Source of the DNA: Bacteroidales bacterium
Lineage (GTDB): Bacteria; Bacteroidota; Bacteroidia; Bacteroidales; GWA2-32-17
DNA length: 54,378 bases
Assembly: GCA_026417155.1 (NCBI GenBank)
Contig: JAOADU010000084.1
Span: forward strand, 1-54,378
Reading direction: 5' to 3'
Positions within the stretch are counted from its first letter, which is position 1, and each line of letters starts with the position of its first letter. The translations under genes were made by a program, and so were the position numbers. The notes below the pieces were generated by a model. The model did not search any database and was not told the origin of the DNA. It worked only from the letters and a program-made list of their open reading frames with translations. Of this stretch, positions 8,331 to 16,987 are shown piece by piece.

Positions 8331-10034
8331 ATGAGTCAAAAGAAAATCATCGAATGCGTTCCGAACTTTAGCGAAGGACGCAACATGGATATTATTAAAC
8401 AAATTACCGATGTCATCGAATCTGTCGAAGGAGTTAAATTAATCGATGTAGATCCTGGTAAAGCTACCAATCGAACAGTAGTAACATTTGTTGGCGAACC
8501 AGAACCTGTTTGCGAAGCTGCCTTTTTAGCTGCTAAGAAAGCTAAGGAACTCATAGACATGACCAAGCATAAAGGCGAGCATCCCCGTTTTGGTGCAATG
8601 GATGTTTGCCCGTTAGTACCCGTTGCAAATATTACCATGGATGAAACTGTAGAATATGCCCGAAAACTCGCCAAACGTATAGGCGAAGAACTTCAATATC
8701 CGATATATTGCTACGAATTTGCATCCTTTACTCCCGAGCGAAAAAATTTAGCTTATGTACGTTCGGGCGAATACGAAGCCTTACCCGAAAAGTTAAAAAA
8801 GCCCGAATGGAAACCCGATTTCGGACCTGCTGAATTTGTTCCTAAAACAGGTGCAACCGCAGTAGGAGCCCGCAACTTTTTAATTGCATACAATGTAAAC
8901 TTAAATACAACATCTACACGTCGGGCCAATGCTATTGCATTTGATGTTCGCGAAAAAGGACGACCCGTAAGAGAGGGAAATCCTTACACTGGCAAAATCA
9001 AAAAAGACGAACATGGTAACGAAATTTGGCAACCCGGAACATTAAAAGCCGTAAAGGGCATAGGCTGGTTTATTGAAGAATACGGCATAGCCCAAGTCTC
9101 ACTTAATTTAACCGATATTACCGTAACACCTTTACATGTTGCTTTTGAAGAAGTATGTAAAAAAGCAGAAGAGCGAGGTGTACGAGTTACCGGTAGCGAA
9201 ATAGTTGGTGTTGTGCCTTTGCAAGCCATGCTCGATGCTGGAAAGTATTTTCTGAAAAAACAAAAACGTTCGGTTGGAATTCCCGACGAAGAAATTGTTC
9301 GAATTGCTATTAAATCATTAGGTCTCAATGAGTTGTATCCCTTCGATCCGAAAAAGAAAATTATTGAATACATATTACAAGAAGAAGAAAATCAAAAGAA
9401 AAAACTTGTAGATCTTACTTTAAGAGGTTTTGTCCAAGAAACAGCATCCGAATCGCCTGCACCTGGTGGAGGTTCTATTTCTGCCGCTATGGGAGCTATG
9501 GGAGCCGCGTTAGCTACTATGGTAGCTAATTTATCATCGCACAAACCCGGATGGGACGACCGATGGGAAGAATTTAGCAATTGGGCAGATAAAGGAAAAC
9601 AATATTACCAAGAATTGTTATTTCTAATTGATGAAGATACGCGAGCATTTAATAAAATAATGGACGCTTTTTCGTTACCTAAATCAACCGAAGAAGAAAA
9701 AACAATCCGACAAAAAGCTATTCAAGAAGCTACACGTTATGCAATCGAAATCCCATTACGTGTGATGAAAGTAGCATATAATAGTATGGAGGTAATTAAA
9801 GCGATGGCCGAAATAGGTAACCCAAATTCTGTTTCTGATGCTGGTGTAGGAGCCATTGCTGCTCGTGGTTGTGTGATGGGAGCATATTTAAACGTAAAAA
9901 TTAATGCTGCTTCGTACGAAGATAAAGAATTTGTTAATAAAGTATTGACCGAAGGAGCAGAAATAGAACGAAAGGCTATGGAAATGGAAAAAGAAATACT
10001 GAACATTGTTAATGGAAAGATAAACATCAATTAA
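8331..10034 (+). CDS. ftcD: Bifunctional glutamate formimidoyltransferase / formimidoyl-THF cyclodeaminase
   Basis: A 567-residue two-enzyme protein of histidine degradation and one-carbon metabolism. The first part (about 1-330) is the formiminotransferase, with IIECVPNFSEGRN at the N-terminus, HPRFGAMDVCPLVPV and GARNFLIAYNVNL; it moves the formimino group from formiminoglutamate to tetrahydrofolate. The second part (about 365-560) is the cyclodeaminase, with PAPGGGSISAAMGAMGAAL and NPNSVSDAGVGAIAARG; it releases ammonia to give methenyl-THF. This is the domain order of the mammalian enzyme. No other hut gene is adjacent. I chose ATG 8331 because the extra residues from TTG 8295 are not family-like and overlap a -7 box. 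A strong terminator follows. Confidence 0.95.
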   Translation: MSQKKIIECVPNFSEGRNMDIIKQITDVIESVEGVKLIDVDPGKATNRTVVTFVGEPEPVCEAAFLAAKKAKELIDMTKHKGEHPRFGAMDVCPLVPVANITMDETVEYARKLAKRIGEELQYPIYCYEFASFTPERKNLAYVRSGEYEALPEKLKKPEWKPDFGPAEFVPKTGATAVGARNFLIAYNVNLNTTSTRRANAIAFDVREKGRPVREGNPYTGKIKKDEHGNEIWQPGTLKAVKGIGWFIEEYGIAQVSLNLTDITVTPLHVAFEEVCKKAEERGVRVTGSEIVGVVPLQAMLDAGKYFLKKQKRSVGIPDEEIVRIAIKSLGLNELYPFDPKKKIIEYILQEEENQKKKLVDLTLRGFVQETASESPAPGGGSISAAMGAMGAALATMVANLSSHKPGWDDRWEEFSNWADKGKQYYQELLFLIDEDTRAFNKIMDAFSLPKSTEEEKTIRQKAIQEATRYAIEIPLRVMKVAYNSMEVIKAMAEIGNPNSVSDAGVGAIAARGCVMGAYLNVKINAASYEDKEFVNKVLTEGAEIERKAMEMEKEILNIVNGKININ

Positions 10035-10040
10035 ACAATA

Positions 10041-10072
10041 AAAAAGCAGCACCTTATGTGCTGCTTTTTTTT
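10041..10072. terminator. Bidirectional intrinsic terminator between ftcD and the tRNA gene
   Basis: A near-perfect 12-bp inverted repeat, AAAAAGCAGCAC and GTGCTGCTTTTT, around a 5-base loop (10053-10057), with T-runs on both strands. It can end ftcD on the plus strand and the tRNA transcript on the minus strand. Confidence 0.9.
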
Positions 10073-10073
10073 G

Positions 10074-10147
10074 TGGTCCCACTTGGGATCGAACCAAGGA
10101 CCCCCTGATTATGAGTCAGGTGCTCTAACCAGCTGAGCTATGGGACC
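10074..10147 (-). tRNA. tRNA with CAU anticodon (Ile2 or elongator Met)
   Basis: A full cloverleaf on the minus strand: 7-bp acceptor stem GGTCCCA/TGGGACC, D-arm TAGCTCAGCTGGTTAGAGCA, anticodon stem CCTGA/TCAGG with loop CTCATAA, and T-arm with GGTTCGATCC. The anticodon is CAT. It is not the initiator, since the anticodon stem lacks three G-C pairs and position 1 pairs normally. C4-G69 and C5-G68 in the acceptor stem recall lysidine-modified tRNA-Ile2, so I lean to Ile2, but an elongator tRNA-Met remains possible. The 3' CCA is not encoded (the DNA after the discriminator A reads CAA) and must be added. Confidence 0.95.
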
Positions 10148-10204
10148 AAAATCGGACGGCAAAACTAATACAAATTTTTTTTTTCGCAAAATAAAAAACA
10201 ATTT

Positions 10205-10495
10205 TTAAAACAAATATTCTGCATCCCAAACAAAAGCACGAATACCAACTTCTTTATTGGCTTCATCTAAAAACTTAAGAGCTTTTTGTAAATCGGGCAA
10301 TTGATTATTATTAACAATCGTAAGAATTGCACTATTTTCTTCGGGCCAGGTATGAGTGCCCATTCGGGGTTCGCCTTCATTGCCTTGCCCGTACACAGTT
10401 TCCCACAATGTAAATGCTTTTATACTTAATTTATCTAAGATATATAGTATTTGTTCACTTACAGCCTTATTGTAAATAATAAATACAGCTTTCAT
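10205..10495 (-). CDS. PG0541-like, PII-fold transporter-associated protein
   Basis: A 96-residue cytosolic protein of the type found next to RND pumps in Bacteroidota (PG0541-like). It begins MKAVFIIYNKAVSEQILYIL, then WETVYGQGNEGEPRMGTHTWPEENSAILTIV, and ends in an acidic helix and VWDAEYLF. The length and beta-alpha-beta pattern suit a PII/ferredoxin-like trimer. I chose ATG 10495, 7 bases after the RND stop; the TTG-type start at 10522 would overlap the pump gene. It is the last gene of the efflux operon. A role in sensing or tuning the pump is guessed from its constant neighbour. Confidence 0.75.
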   Translation of the reverse strand: MKAVFIIYNKAVSEQILYILDKLSIKAFTLWETVYGQGNEGEPRMGTHTWPEENSAILTIVNNNQLPDLQKALKFLDEANKEVGIRAFVWDAEYLF

Positions 10496-10502
10496 ACACA
10501 AG

Positions 10503-13500
10503 TTATTTAGGTAAAACTTCATCTAATAAAGAAAACTCACTCTGAAACTTTTTACGTAAACGACGACTACCCGATCGAATTAAAATGTAATACAACACTG
10601 GCACTATAATTAAAGTAAGTACTGTAGTAAAAATAAGTCCACCTATAACCGATATTCCTATAGGTGCCCATTGTTCACTACCTTCGCCAGTACTGAGTGC
10701 AAGTGGCAACATGCCCAAAATGGTAGTAAGTGCTGTCATTAATATAGGACGCAAACGAGAACGACCGGCTTCTACCAGTGCGTCGAATAATTTCATCCCT
10801 CTATCGCGAAGCAAATTAGTAAAATCTACTAAAATAATAGAATTTTTTACAGCAATACCTATAAGCATAAACGCTCCAAGTAATGAATTGACACTAAAAG
10901 ATATTCCCGTAATAAATAAAGCAATAAACACTCCGCTAAAAGCAAAAGGTATTGCAATCATAATGATTATTGGCATTGTAAACGATTCGAACTGTGCTGC
11001 CATAGTTAAATAAACGAGCAACGAAGCCACCAGCATAAGTAATGCTAAATCGCGAAACGATTCTTGTTGATCTTGATATGCCCCGCCGACAACTACATCG
11101 GTATGCTGAGGAACAGTTGTTTGAGCTATTGTTTTTTCAATATCGGTAGCTACTTCATTTAACGAACGCCCTTGAGGTTTTACCGATATTTTTATCATAC
11201 GTTGTTTGTTTTCGTGTTCAATAACCGGTGGTGAACTTAGTTCGCGTAAATCGGCAATATCCGATAAAAATACCTTGTTGCCTTGCATGTTTCGAATAGT
11301 AATATTTTTAAATAATTCAATATTATGTCGAATTTCATTATTTAAACGAAAAACGATATCGTATTCTTTCCCTTCTTCTTTCAATTTTGATGCGGTAAAT
11401 CCTGTCAGGTAATTTCGTAAAGCTGCTCCTACCATTGCTGAATTTAATCCCATTTGAGCCATTTTTTCTTGTTTTAGAAAAATCTTAATTTCTGGTTTAT
11501 CACTTTCCTGACTAATTAACACTTCTTTTGCACCCTCGATGTTTTTAATTTTTTCGGCAAGTTGCTTGGCATATACCATCGATTGATCGAGGTTAAAACT
11601 AAATATTTTTACATCTATATTGTTGCTTCCCATACCTCCCATAGCCGCCTGGTAAGTAATATCGTATTTGATAACCTCTGGCATGGAATCGAGGACCGAA
11701 CGCAAATCGTTTCCTATAGAAAAAACAGAACGACTTCGATGATCTAAATCTTTAAACCGAACCATAAGTTGAATAACATTGCTTGCATTTGCACTAAATG
11801 CCGAAATAAACGATGCTTCGTCGGAAGCTCCGGCCGATATAGCATGGGCTACTACTTCATTAGGGTAGCGTTCGTGTAATATTTGTTCCAATTTTTTCAT
11901 CGTTTCTTCGGTTTTCTCCACTTTAATACCCGTTTGTAGGGTTATTTTGGCCGATATCATGCTTTGATCGGATTGTGGTAAGAAATCGGCACCAATAAAT
12001 TTCATTAAGGAAACCGAAAAAACAAAAATCAAAATTGCTACAATAAGCGTACTTATTTTATGTCGAAGAACAAAGCTAATGCTGTTTTTATAAAATTCGT
12101 CTAATTGATTAAGCGCTTTACCTATTGTTTTGTCCCACAATGTTATTTTTCTTTTTTCTTTTTGATAAGCATACGATTTAAGTATTTGGGAGCTAAGCAT
12201 TGGTGTAAACGAAATGGCTGCAATTGTAGAAACAACAATGGTAATACTAATAATCCAACCGAAAGAATTGAATAAAGCACCTGTAAAGCCTGTAAGCAAT
12301 GTCAATGGCATAAATACTGCCACAATAACTACAGTTGTAGCAATCACAGCAACCCATACCTCGTTAGTTCCATATATTGCAGCTTCGCGTCGTGTGCTAC
12401 CTCGCTCTATGTGCTTAATGATATTCTCGAGCACAACAATGGCATCGTCAACAACCATTCCAATTGCAATGCTTATAGCCGATAATGTTATAATATTGAG
12501 AGAATTATTCGATGCATACAAGTAAACTAACCCACTCATTAAGGAAATAGGAATAACAGCAAGCACAATAAGCGAAGGTCGCCATCGTCCTAAAAAGAAA
12601 ATGACCACAATGCTTACAAACAACAAAGCAAACAATATCGTTTCGGAAAGGTTGCGAATAGAAGTTAAAATATTACGCGAAGTGTCGAATATGGGCTCAA
12701 TCTTTACATCGGAAGGCAATGTTGGTAAAATTTTTTCCATTTCAGCTTTAACCTTATTGGCTACTTTTACTGTATTTGAGCCCGATTGTTTCATTACTAA
12801 CAATCGTAAGCCCTTCCCTGAATTTATACGTTCAATAATAGACCTGTCCTTTAAAGTATCTGTTACAGTAGCAATATCTTTAATACGAATAGTTTTTCCA
12901 TTTTGAAAAGTGAGTACTGTATTTTTAATTTGATCGGCCGATTGAAACTCACCTTGCAACGATATTTTATATTCTAAATCGTTAGTTTTTACTGATCCTA
13001 TAGGTAAATTTAAGTTTTCTGCTTTTACTATTTGAGCTATCTGATCGAAAGTAATACCGTAGTTGTTTAAAGCCAATGGATCGAATTCAACGTAAATAGT
13101 ACGCTTAGGCGTTCCTATAGTCATAACAGAAGCAACACCATTTATACGATTTAATTGATTGATTACTTTTTCCTCTAGTATTTTACTAATACCTTCATAA
13201 TTCTTATTGGCTGTAACTGCATAAAATAAGATGGGCATTTGTGAAGTTGAAAACTTAAGTATAGTAGGACGATCGACACCCGAAGGTAACAAAGGGACAA
13301 CTCTATCTAAAACATTCCGAATATCGTTGGCGGCTTCATCGAGATTTGTGCCATAATTAAACTCGGCTGTAACAATTGAAATATTATCGCTCGAACGGGA
13401 AGTTATCTTCTTTAAATTATTCAGAGCACTTACTTGCTCTTCTATAGGCTTAGTAATGTTTTGCTCTATATTTTCGGAATTAGCCCCCGGATAAGTTGTG

Positions 13501-13643
13501 AGTATCGTAATAGTAGGAAATTCTATTTCAGGGAAATAATCGATTGCCAATTGGCTCAACGAATATACACCAACAACAATGACGGCTATAAAAACCATTA
13601 ATGTTGTAATTGGCTTTTTAACAGCTGCTTCGTATATTTTCAT
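10503..13643 (-). CDS. RND efflux transporter, AcrB/HAE1-like permease
   Basis: A 1046-residue inner-membrane proton antiporter of the hydrophobe/amphiphile efflux (HAE1) class, working as a trimer with the adjacent adaptor and TolC-type channel. It has the typical duplicated layout: TM1 near residues 12-30, a long periplasmic loop, six TM segments, TM7 near 520, a second loop and six more. The proton-relay residues are visible as the diacid in GMVVDDAIVVLENI (TM4) and the lysine in GIAVKNSIILVDF (TM10). The N-terminus KKPITTLMVFIAVIVVGVYSL and the YPGANSENIEQNI segment are family-typical. Substrate cannot be read from sequence. It starts 4 bases after the adaptor stop. Confidence 0.95.
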   Translation of the reverse strand: MKIYEAAVKKPITTLMVFIAVIVVGVYSLSQLAIDYFPEIEFPTITILTTYPGANSENIEQNITKPIEEQVSALNNLKKITSRSSDNISIVTAEFNYGTNLDEAANDIRNVLDRVVPLLPSGVDRPTILKFSTSQMPILFYAVTANKNYEGISKILEEKVINQLNRINGVASVMTIGTPKRTIYVEFDPLALNNYGITFDQIAQIVKAENLNLPIGSVKTNDLEYKISLQGEFQSADQIKNTVLTFQNGKTIRIKDIATVTDTLKDRSIIERINSGKGLRLLVMKQSGSNTVKVANKVKAEMEKILPTLPSDVKIEPIFDTSRNILTSIRNLSETILFALLFVSIVVIFFLGRWRPSLIVLAVIPISLMSGLVYLYASNNSLNIITLSAISIAIGMVVDDAIVVLENIIKHIERGSTRREAAIYGTNEVWVAVIATTVVIVAVFMPLTLLTGFTGALFNSFGWIISITIVVSTIAAISFTPMLSSQILKSYAYQKEKRKITLWDKTIGKALNQLDEFYKNSISFVLRHKISTLIVAILIFVFSVSLMKFIGADFLPQSDQSMISAKITLQTGIKVEKTEETMKKLEQILHERYPNEVVAHAISAGASDEASFISAFSANASNVIQLMVRFKDLDHRSRSVFSIGNDLRSVLDSMPEVIKYDITYQAAMGGMGSNNIDVKIFSFNLDQSMVYAKQLAEKIKNIEGAKEVLISQESDKPEIKIFLKQEKMAQMGLNSAMVGAALRNYLTGFTASKLKEEGKEYDIVFRLNNEIRHNIELFKNITIRNMQGNKVFLSDIADLRELSSPPVIEHENKQRMIKISVKPQGRSLNEVATDIEKTIAQTTVPQHTDVVVGGAYQDQQESFRDLALLMLVASLLVYLTMAAQFESFTMPIIIMIAIPFAFSGVFIALFITGISFSVNSLLGAFMLIGIAVKNSIILVDFTNLLRDRGMKLFDALVEAGRSRLRPILMTALTTILGMLPLALSTGEGSEQWAPIGISVIGGLIFTTVLTLIIVPVLYYILIRSGSRRLRKKFQSEFSLLDEVLPK

Positions 13644-13647
13644 AGGG

Positions 13648-14697
13648 CTATTGTTTTACTATATTTATTTTTGAACCATCAACTAACTTTTCTTGTCCTA
13701 CAACAACTATGCTATCGCCTTCATGTAATTCGTCGGAATAAATTTCCGATAGTTCGTCGGTTAATAATTGATGCTGAACAAAAATCTGTTGTGCAGTGTT
13801 GTGTTGAACTTTAAACACATAAAACCGAGCAGTACCTTGCAATTTTTGTATGGCTATAGTAGGAACAACAGTAACTTCTACTTCGCCAAGCGTAAGTTTG
13901 GCATTGGCAAACATACCGGGCTTTATTTGCTGACTATAGTTAGGTATTTGTAATTCTACTCTGAAAGTTTTGCTAATAGGATCTATAACAGGATAAATAC
14001 GATTTATTTTTGCATCGAATACTTTATTGGGCAAAGCATCAACCATTATTTTGACAGGCATTGTTGATTTTATTTGTGCATAATATTTTTCGGGCATGTC
14101 AATGTTTAGCTTCATGGCAGATATTTGTTCAATAGTAACCAATGCAGCTTTGCCCTCTTTAGTATTGGGTGCTGCCGAAAACATTTCGCCTTCGTTGTAA
14201 TATTTTGCAGTTACTATCCCCGAAATAGGGCTTTTCAGATATACGTTTTTTTCTATAAAAGCATAGCTGTTTTTTGTTACTTCGTAGTTGGTTTTAATTT
14301 GTTCGTATTGTTGCTGCGAAATAGCCTGTAATTTATACAACGAATCCATACGTTTAAAATCTTTTTCGAGTTGTAATAATTGTAATTTTGTTGTCATGTA
14401 CTGAGTAGGATCCATTTCGGCTATTAAATCGCCTTTATTGACAACAGAACCCACATCAACAAATAATTTTTCAATTTTACCAGGACTTGTAGGAACTAAA
14501 TGCACTTTTTCCCAACTTTCGATATTACCAGAAAAAGTTAAAGATTTTTCTATCTTTTGTTTGGTAACTTTTTCAATTTTGACATTAAAAGCCTTTTCTT
14601 CATTGTTTTGCTTTTCTTGTTTTGCTTGTTTCGATGCACAAGCTCCCAACAATGATACTATCAAAATTATTGCAAAATGTTTTAGTTTATTATCCAT
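13648..14697 (-). CDS. RND periplasmic adaptor (membrane fusion lipoprotein)
   Basis: A 349-residue membrane fusion protein. Residues 1-20 are a lipoprotein signal ending in the lipobox LLGAC, with Cys20 the expected lipidation site. The split biotinyl-lipoyl domain is visible as VHLVPTSPGKIEKLFVDVGSVVNKGDLIAEMD (about 63-94) and VYLKSPISGIVTAKYYNEGEMF (about 150-172), separated by a helical hairpin around 95-150. The beta-barrel and membrane-proximal regions follow, including IYPVIDPISKTFRVELQIPN and LKPGMFANAKL-like QIKPGMFANAKL. It bridges the RND pump and the outer-membrane channel. It starts 4 bases after the TolC-like gene. Confidence 0.93.
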   Translation of the reverse strand: MDNKLKHFAIILIVSLLGACASKQAKQEKQNNEEKAFNVKIEKVTKQKIEKSLTFSGNIESWEKVHLVPTSPGKIEKLFVDVGSVVNKGDLIAEMDPTQYMTTKLQLLQLEKDFKRMDSLYKLQAISQQQYEQIKTNYEVTKNSYAFIEKNVYLKSPISGIVTAKYYNEGEMFSAAPNTKEGKAALVTIEQISAMKLNIDMPEKYYAQIKSTMPVKIMVDALPNKVFDAKINRIYPVIDPISKTFRVELQIPNYSQQIKPGMFANAKLTLGEVEVTVVPTIAIQKLQGTARFYVFKVQHNTAQQIFVQHQLLTDELSEIYSDELHEGDSIVVVGQEKLVDGSKINIVKQ

Positions 14698-14701
14698 AAT
14701 A

Positions 14702-16030
14702 TTATTTATTTTTTATGTTCATCAATTTTTCTAAATTTGTTTTAGCGTTGATTAGCTCCAAAGATGCTGTTATGAAATTATTTTCAGCATTTAAATAATT
14801 TGTATTGGCTTGTGTTACATCAAGACTTGAACTCACACCTTGCAAATATTTGTTTTCGATATTTGTATAAACCCGTTTAGCAACTTCGATATTTTTCTTT
14901 TGAAGCAAATAGTTGTCATAAGCGTTTTTAAGTGTATATCGTAGCTGCTTTTCTTGAATAAGCAATTGTTCGGCTATGGTTTCGGTTTGGTATTTGGCTT
15001 TTTCGTATTGAATGCGGGCTTTAGTATATTGTGTATAATTTTGAGTTCCGCCAAATATAGGGAAAGATAGGCTTAAACCGAGCACTTTCGATGGGAACCA
15101 ACTTAGGTTATTCATTTCGTTGCCTTGGCCAGTCTTTGTATAATTATAAAAACTAGCTATAGTAGGCAGCACATCGGCCTTTTCTTTATCAACAGCTAAT
15201 TTAGCCATATGTTCCTGAGTTTTTAATAACTGATAATCGGTATTGGTTTCTATCGCAAAAGTATTGGTAAGTAATTGTAAAATTTGTTGTTCGTTAATTA
15301 AATCTTCGAGATTTGTAGTTAATTCAATAGCCTGTGCCGTATCTAAGCCTAAATTAAATCGTAATAAATTTAGCGTAAGCTGATAATTTCGTTTGAGGCT
15401 GTGTTTGGCATTTTGCAAATTCGTTATGGTTATATCCATTTGATCTACATCGGTTGATTGTAGCATACCAAGATTGTACATAGCTTTGGTTTTTTCTTTA
15501 ATGCTTTCAAGATTATTTATGTTATTGCTTAGAATGGATAAAGATTTTTTTAATACTAAAGCAGATGTATAAAAAGTTTTTACTGAAGCAATAACTTCGT
15601 TTTCGGTTTTTAAATATCCTATTTCTGAAAGTTTACGACTTTGTTCCGACATTTGAATACCTACTATTAACGGTGCACTTAAAATTACTTGTTGAGCTTT
15701 AATTGCCCAGCTTGTTTGATATTCAACGCCAAACTGAACCGGAATATATTTACCCGGTTGCCCAAACATGATACCCGGAAGCAACACCGTATTTAGTTGC
15801 AAATTATCTAACCACGATGCTTCAAAATTTACTTTGGGCAAGTAATTGGTTACGGTTTCCCACTTCGATTTATGGGCAATAAGACGGTCGTAGCTTGCTA
15901 ATTGTAAGCTCCTGTTCTGGTTCAGAGCTATTTTAATAGCATCTTCTAATGTTATAGATTTTATTTCCTGTGCTTGTATGTGCAGAAATAAACCAATGCT
16001 AATAAGTAATATCCATGCTTTACGTATCAT
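14702..16030 (-). CDS. TolC-like outer-membrane efflux protein
   Basis: A 442-residue outer-membrane factor with a signal peptide (about 1-20, ending IQAQ) and the duplicated alpha-barrel layout of the OEP family. Each half has long amphipathic helices, for example LEDAIKIALNQNRSLQLASYD at about 25-45 and the second-half VEVAKR-type segment IEVAKRVYTNIENKYLQGVSSSLDVTQANTNYLNAENN near 370-415. The VSSSLDVTQAN segment corresponds to the conserved turn of the family. It should form the trimeric exit duct for the pump encoded downstream. Its ATG overlaps the TetR stop by 4 bases, which ties channel synthesis to the regulator. Confidence 0.93.
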   Translation of the reverse strand: MIRKAWILLISIGLFLHIQAQEIKSITLEDAIKIALNQNRSLQLASYDRLIAHKSKWETVTNYLPKVNFEASWLDNLQLNTVLLPGIMFGQPGKYIPVQFGVEYQTSWAIKAQQVILSAPLIVGIQMSEQSRKLSEIGYLKTENEVIASVKTFYTSALVLKKSLSILSNNINNLESIKEKTKAMYNLGMLQSTDVDQMDITITNLQNAKHSLKRNYQLTLNLLRFNLGLDTAQAIELTTNLEDLINEQQILQLLTNTFAIETNTDYQLLKTQEHMAKLAVDKEKADVLPTIASFYNYTKTGQGNEMNNLSWFPSKVLGLSLSFPIFGGTQNYTQYTKARIQYEKAKYQTETIAEQLLIQEKQLRYTLKNAYDNYLLQKKNIEVAKRVYTNIENKYLQGVSSSLDVTQANTNYLNAENNFITASLELINAKTNLEKLMNIKNK

Positions 16031-16647
16031 AATTCTATTTGATTTATCTTTGTTCGTAAATATTGACGACCTTTTTCGTTAACAATAGCGTGTAAATGAA
16101 ATAAATATATCTCGCGTAAAACCGTATCTACAGAATATTTTTTTAGTTGTTCGCTGTTGATTAAATCGGGGAAATGTTCGATAATATTTACATACATGAA
16201 CGATACTATTTCTATGTTTATGTTTTTACGATAAACACCTTCGGTAATTCCACGTTGTAAGTTTTGAATAATTTTTTCACGAATATGTTTTACGCGGAAA
16301 TCATTGAGCTTTTTTGCTTGTACAGGATAATATTTTTTTAATTCCCAAAAAAATATAGGATTCACATGCTTGCCCAGTTCTGCCAATCGGGTTATTACAT
16401 TTAAAATAACATCAATAGCATTTTCCGAGTCCCGGTTCAATTGTTCATCACAATCCTTATCGTGTATAGAATAAATGATTGCATCAATAATTTTATCGAG
16501 CAATTCGTCTTTACTTTGAAACCATTGATACAATGTTTTCTTTGACACACCCAATTCACGGGCAACATCATCCATGCTTGTGTTACGAATGCCATATTTC
16601 ATAAATAACTGAGAAACTGCCTGAAGTTGTTCGGAAGACATGCTCAT
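16027..16647 (-). CDS. TetR/AcrR family regulator of the efflux operon
   Basis: A 206-residue regulator with an N-terminal helix-turn-helix at about residues 10-55 (LFMKYGIRNTSMDDVARELGVSKKTLYQWFQSKDELLDKII) and a helical ligand-binding domain behind it. It is the first gene of the operon for the outer-membrane channel, adaptor, RND pump and PG0541-like protein, so it most likely represses its own operon until a pump substrate binds. I chose ATG 16647; ATG 16641 is equally possible, whereas the start at 16671 would lie at or before the transcript start. A 10-bp palindrome with a 4-base centre lies just upstream of its -7 box and is the likely operator. Confidence 0.92.
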   Translation of the reverse strand: MSMSSEQLQAVSQLFMKYGIRNTSMDDVARELGVSKKTLYQWFQSKDELLDKIIDAIIYSIHDKDCDEQLNRDSENAIDVILNVITRLAELGKHVNPIFFWELKKYYPVQAKKLNDFRVKHIREKIIQNLQRGITEGVYRKNINIEIVSFMYVNIIEHFPDLINSEQLKKYSVDTVLREIYLFHLHAIVNEKGRQYLRTKINQIEL

Positions 16648-16660
16648 AATTTTTTTTCTG

Positions 16661-16668
16661 CAAATATA
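16661..16668 (-). promoter_or_regulatory. -7 box of the efflux operon
   Basis: TATATTTG on the minus strand, an exact TAnnTTTG match, 14 bases before the tetR ATG at 16647. The expected transcript start leaves only a very short leader. The operator palindrome covers the expected -33 position. Confidence 0.65.
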
Positions 16669-16686
16669 CAAAACGAAATTTACGCA

Positions 16687-16714
16687 GAAAACTATTTTTG
16701 TGAAAATAGTTTCC
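16687..16714. promoter_or_regulatory. Palindromic operator candidate for the TetR regulator
   Basis: Two perfect 10-base arms, AAACTATTTT at 16689-16698 and AAAATAGTTT at 16703-16712, are separated by TGTG; the outermost G16687 and C16714 also match. The 24-28 base size with a 4-base centre is usual for TetR dimers, and the site lies over the -33 region of the operon. Binding by the adjacent regulator is inference. Confidence 0.7.
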
Positions 16715-16934
16715 TTAATGGTTAATTTATGTTAATTTTAAATTAGGAATAATTTGCTATTATTTATTATCTTACATTAGCAGCCTTACATTGAAAAGTA
16801 TTATATACAATTTTAATGATATAAGGTTTATTATAAATTGGAAAAGTAATTGAAACCAGAAAAATGACGGTAAACAAATAAGATTCAAGCAAAACTGTTT
16901 AAAAACATTTTTTCAAAGTTTCATAAAACATTCA

Positions 16935-16962
16935 TTGCGTTTTTAAATTTTAACTATTTTTG
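16935..16962 (+). promoter_or_regulatory. serA promoter (-33 TTG, -7 TATTTTTG)
   Basis: TTG at 16935-16937 and TATTTTTG at 16955-16962 are 17 bases apart, a close match to the Bacteroidota TTG / TAnnTTTG consensus. The serA ATG follows 25 bases after the -7 box. Confidence 0.65.
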
Positions 16963-16987
16963 GCATAAAATCTTAAATGGTATAACT

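Larger units (their letters stand above)
16648..16987. other. Divergent intergenic region, tetR/serA
   Basis: A 340-base AT-rich gap between the efflux operon and serA, transcribed in both directions. It holds the minus-strand -7 box at 16661-16668, the palindrome at 16689-16712 and the plus-strand serA promoter at 16935-16962. Between 16720 and 16930 I see no open frame, RNA structure or repeat I can support. Confidence 0.7.

Noticed and set aside
10074-10147. Initiator tRNA-fMet.
   Set aside because: The anticodon stem lacks the three G-C pairs and the first base pair is a normal G-C pair, so it is an elongator Met or Ile2 tRNA.
16720-16930. A small RNA or peptide in the tetR/serA gap.
   Set aside because: Only short frames with stops and no terminator; composition is plain AT-rich spacer.
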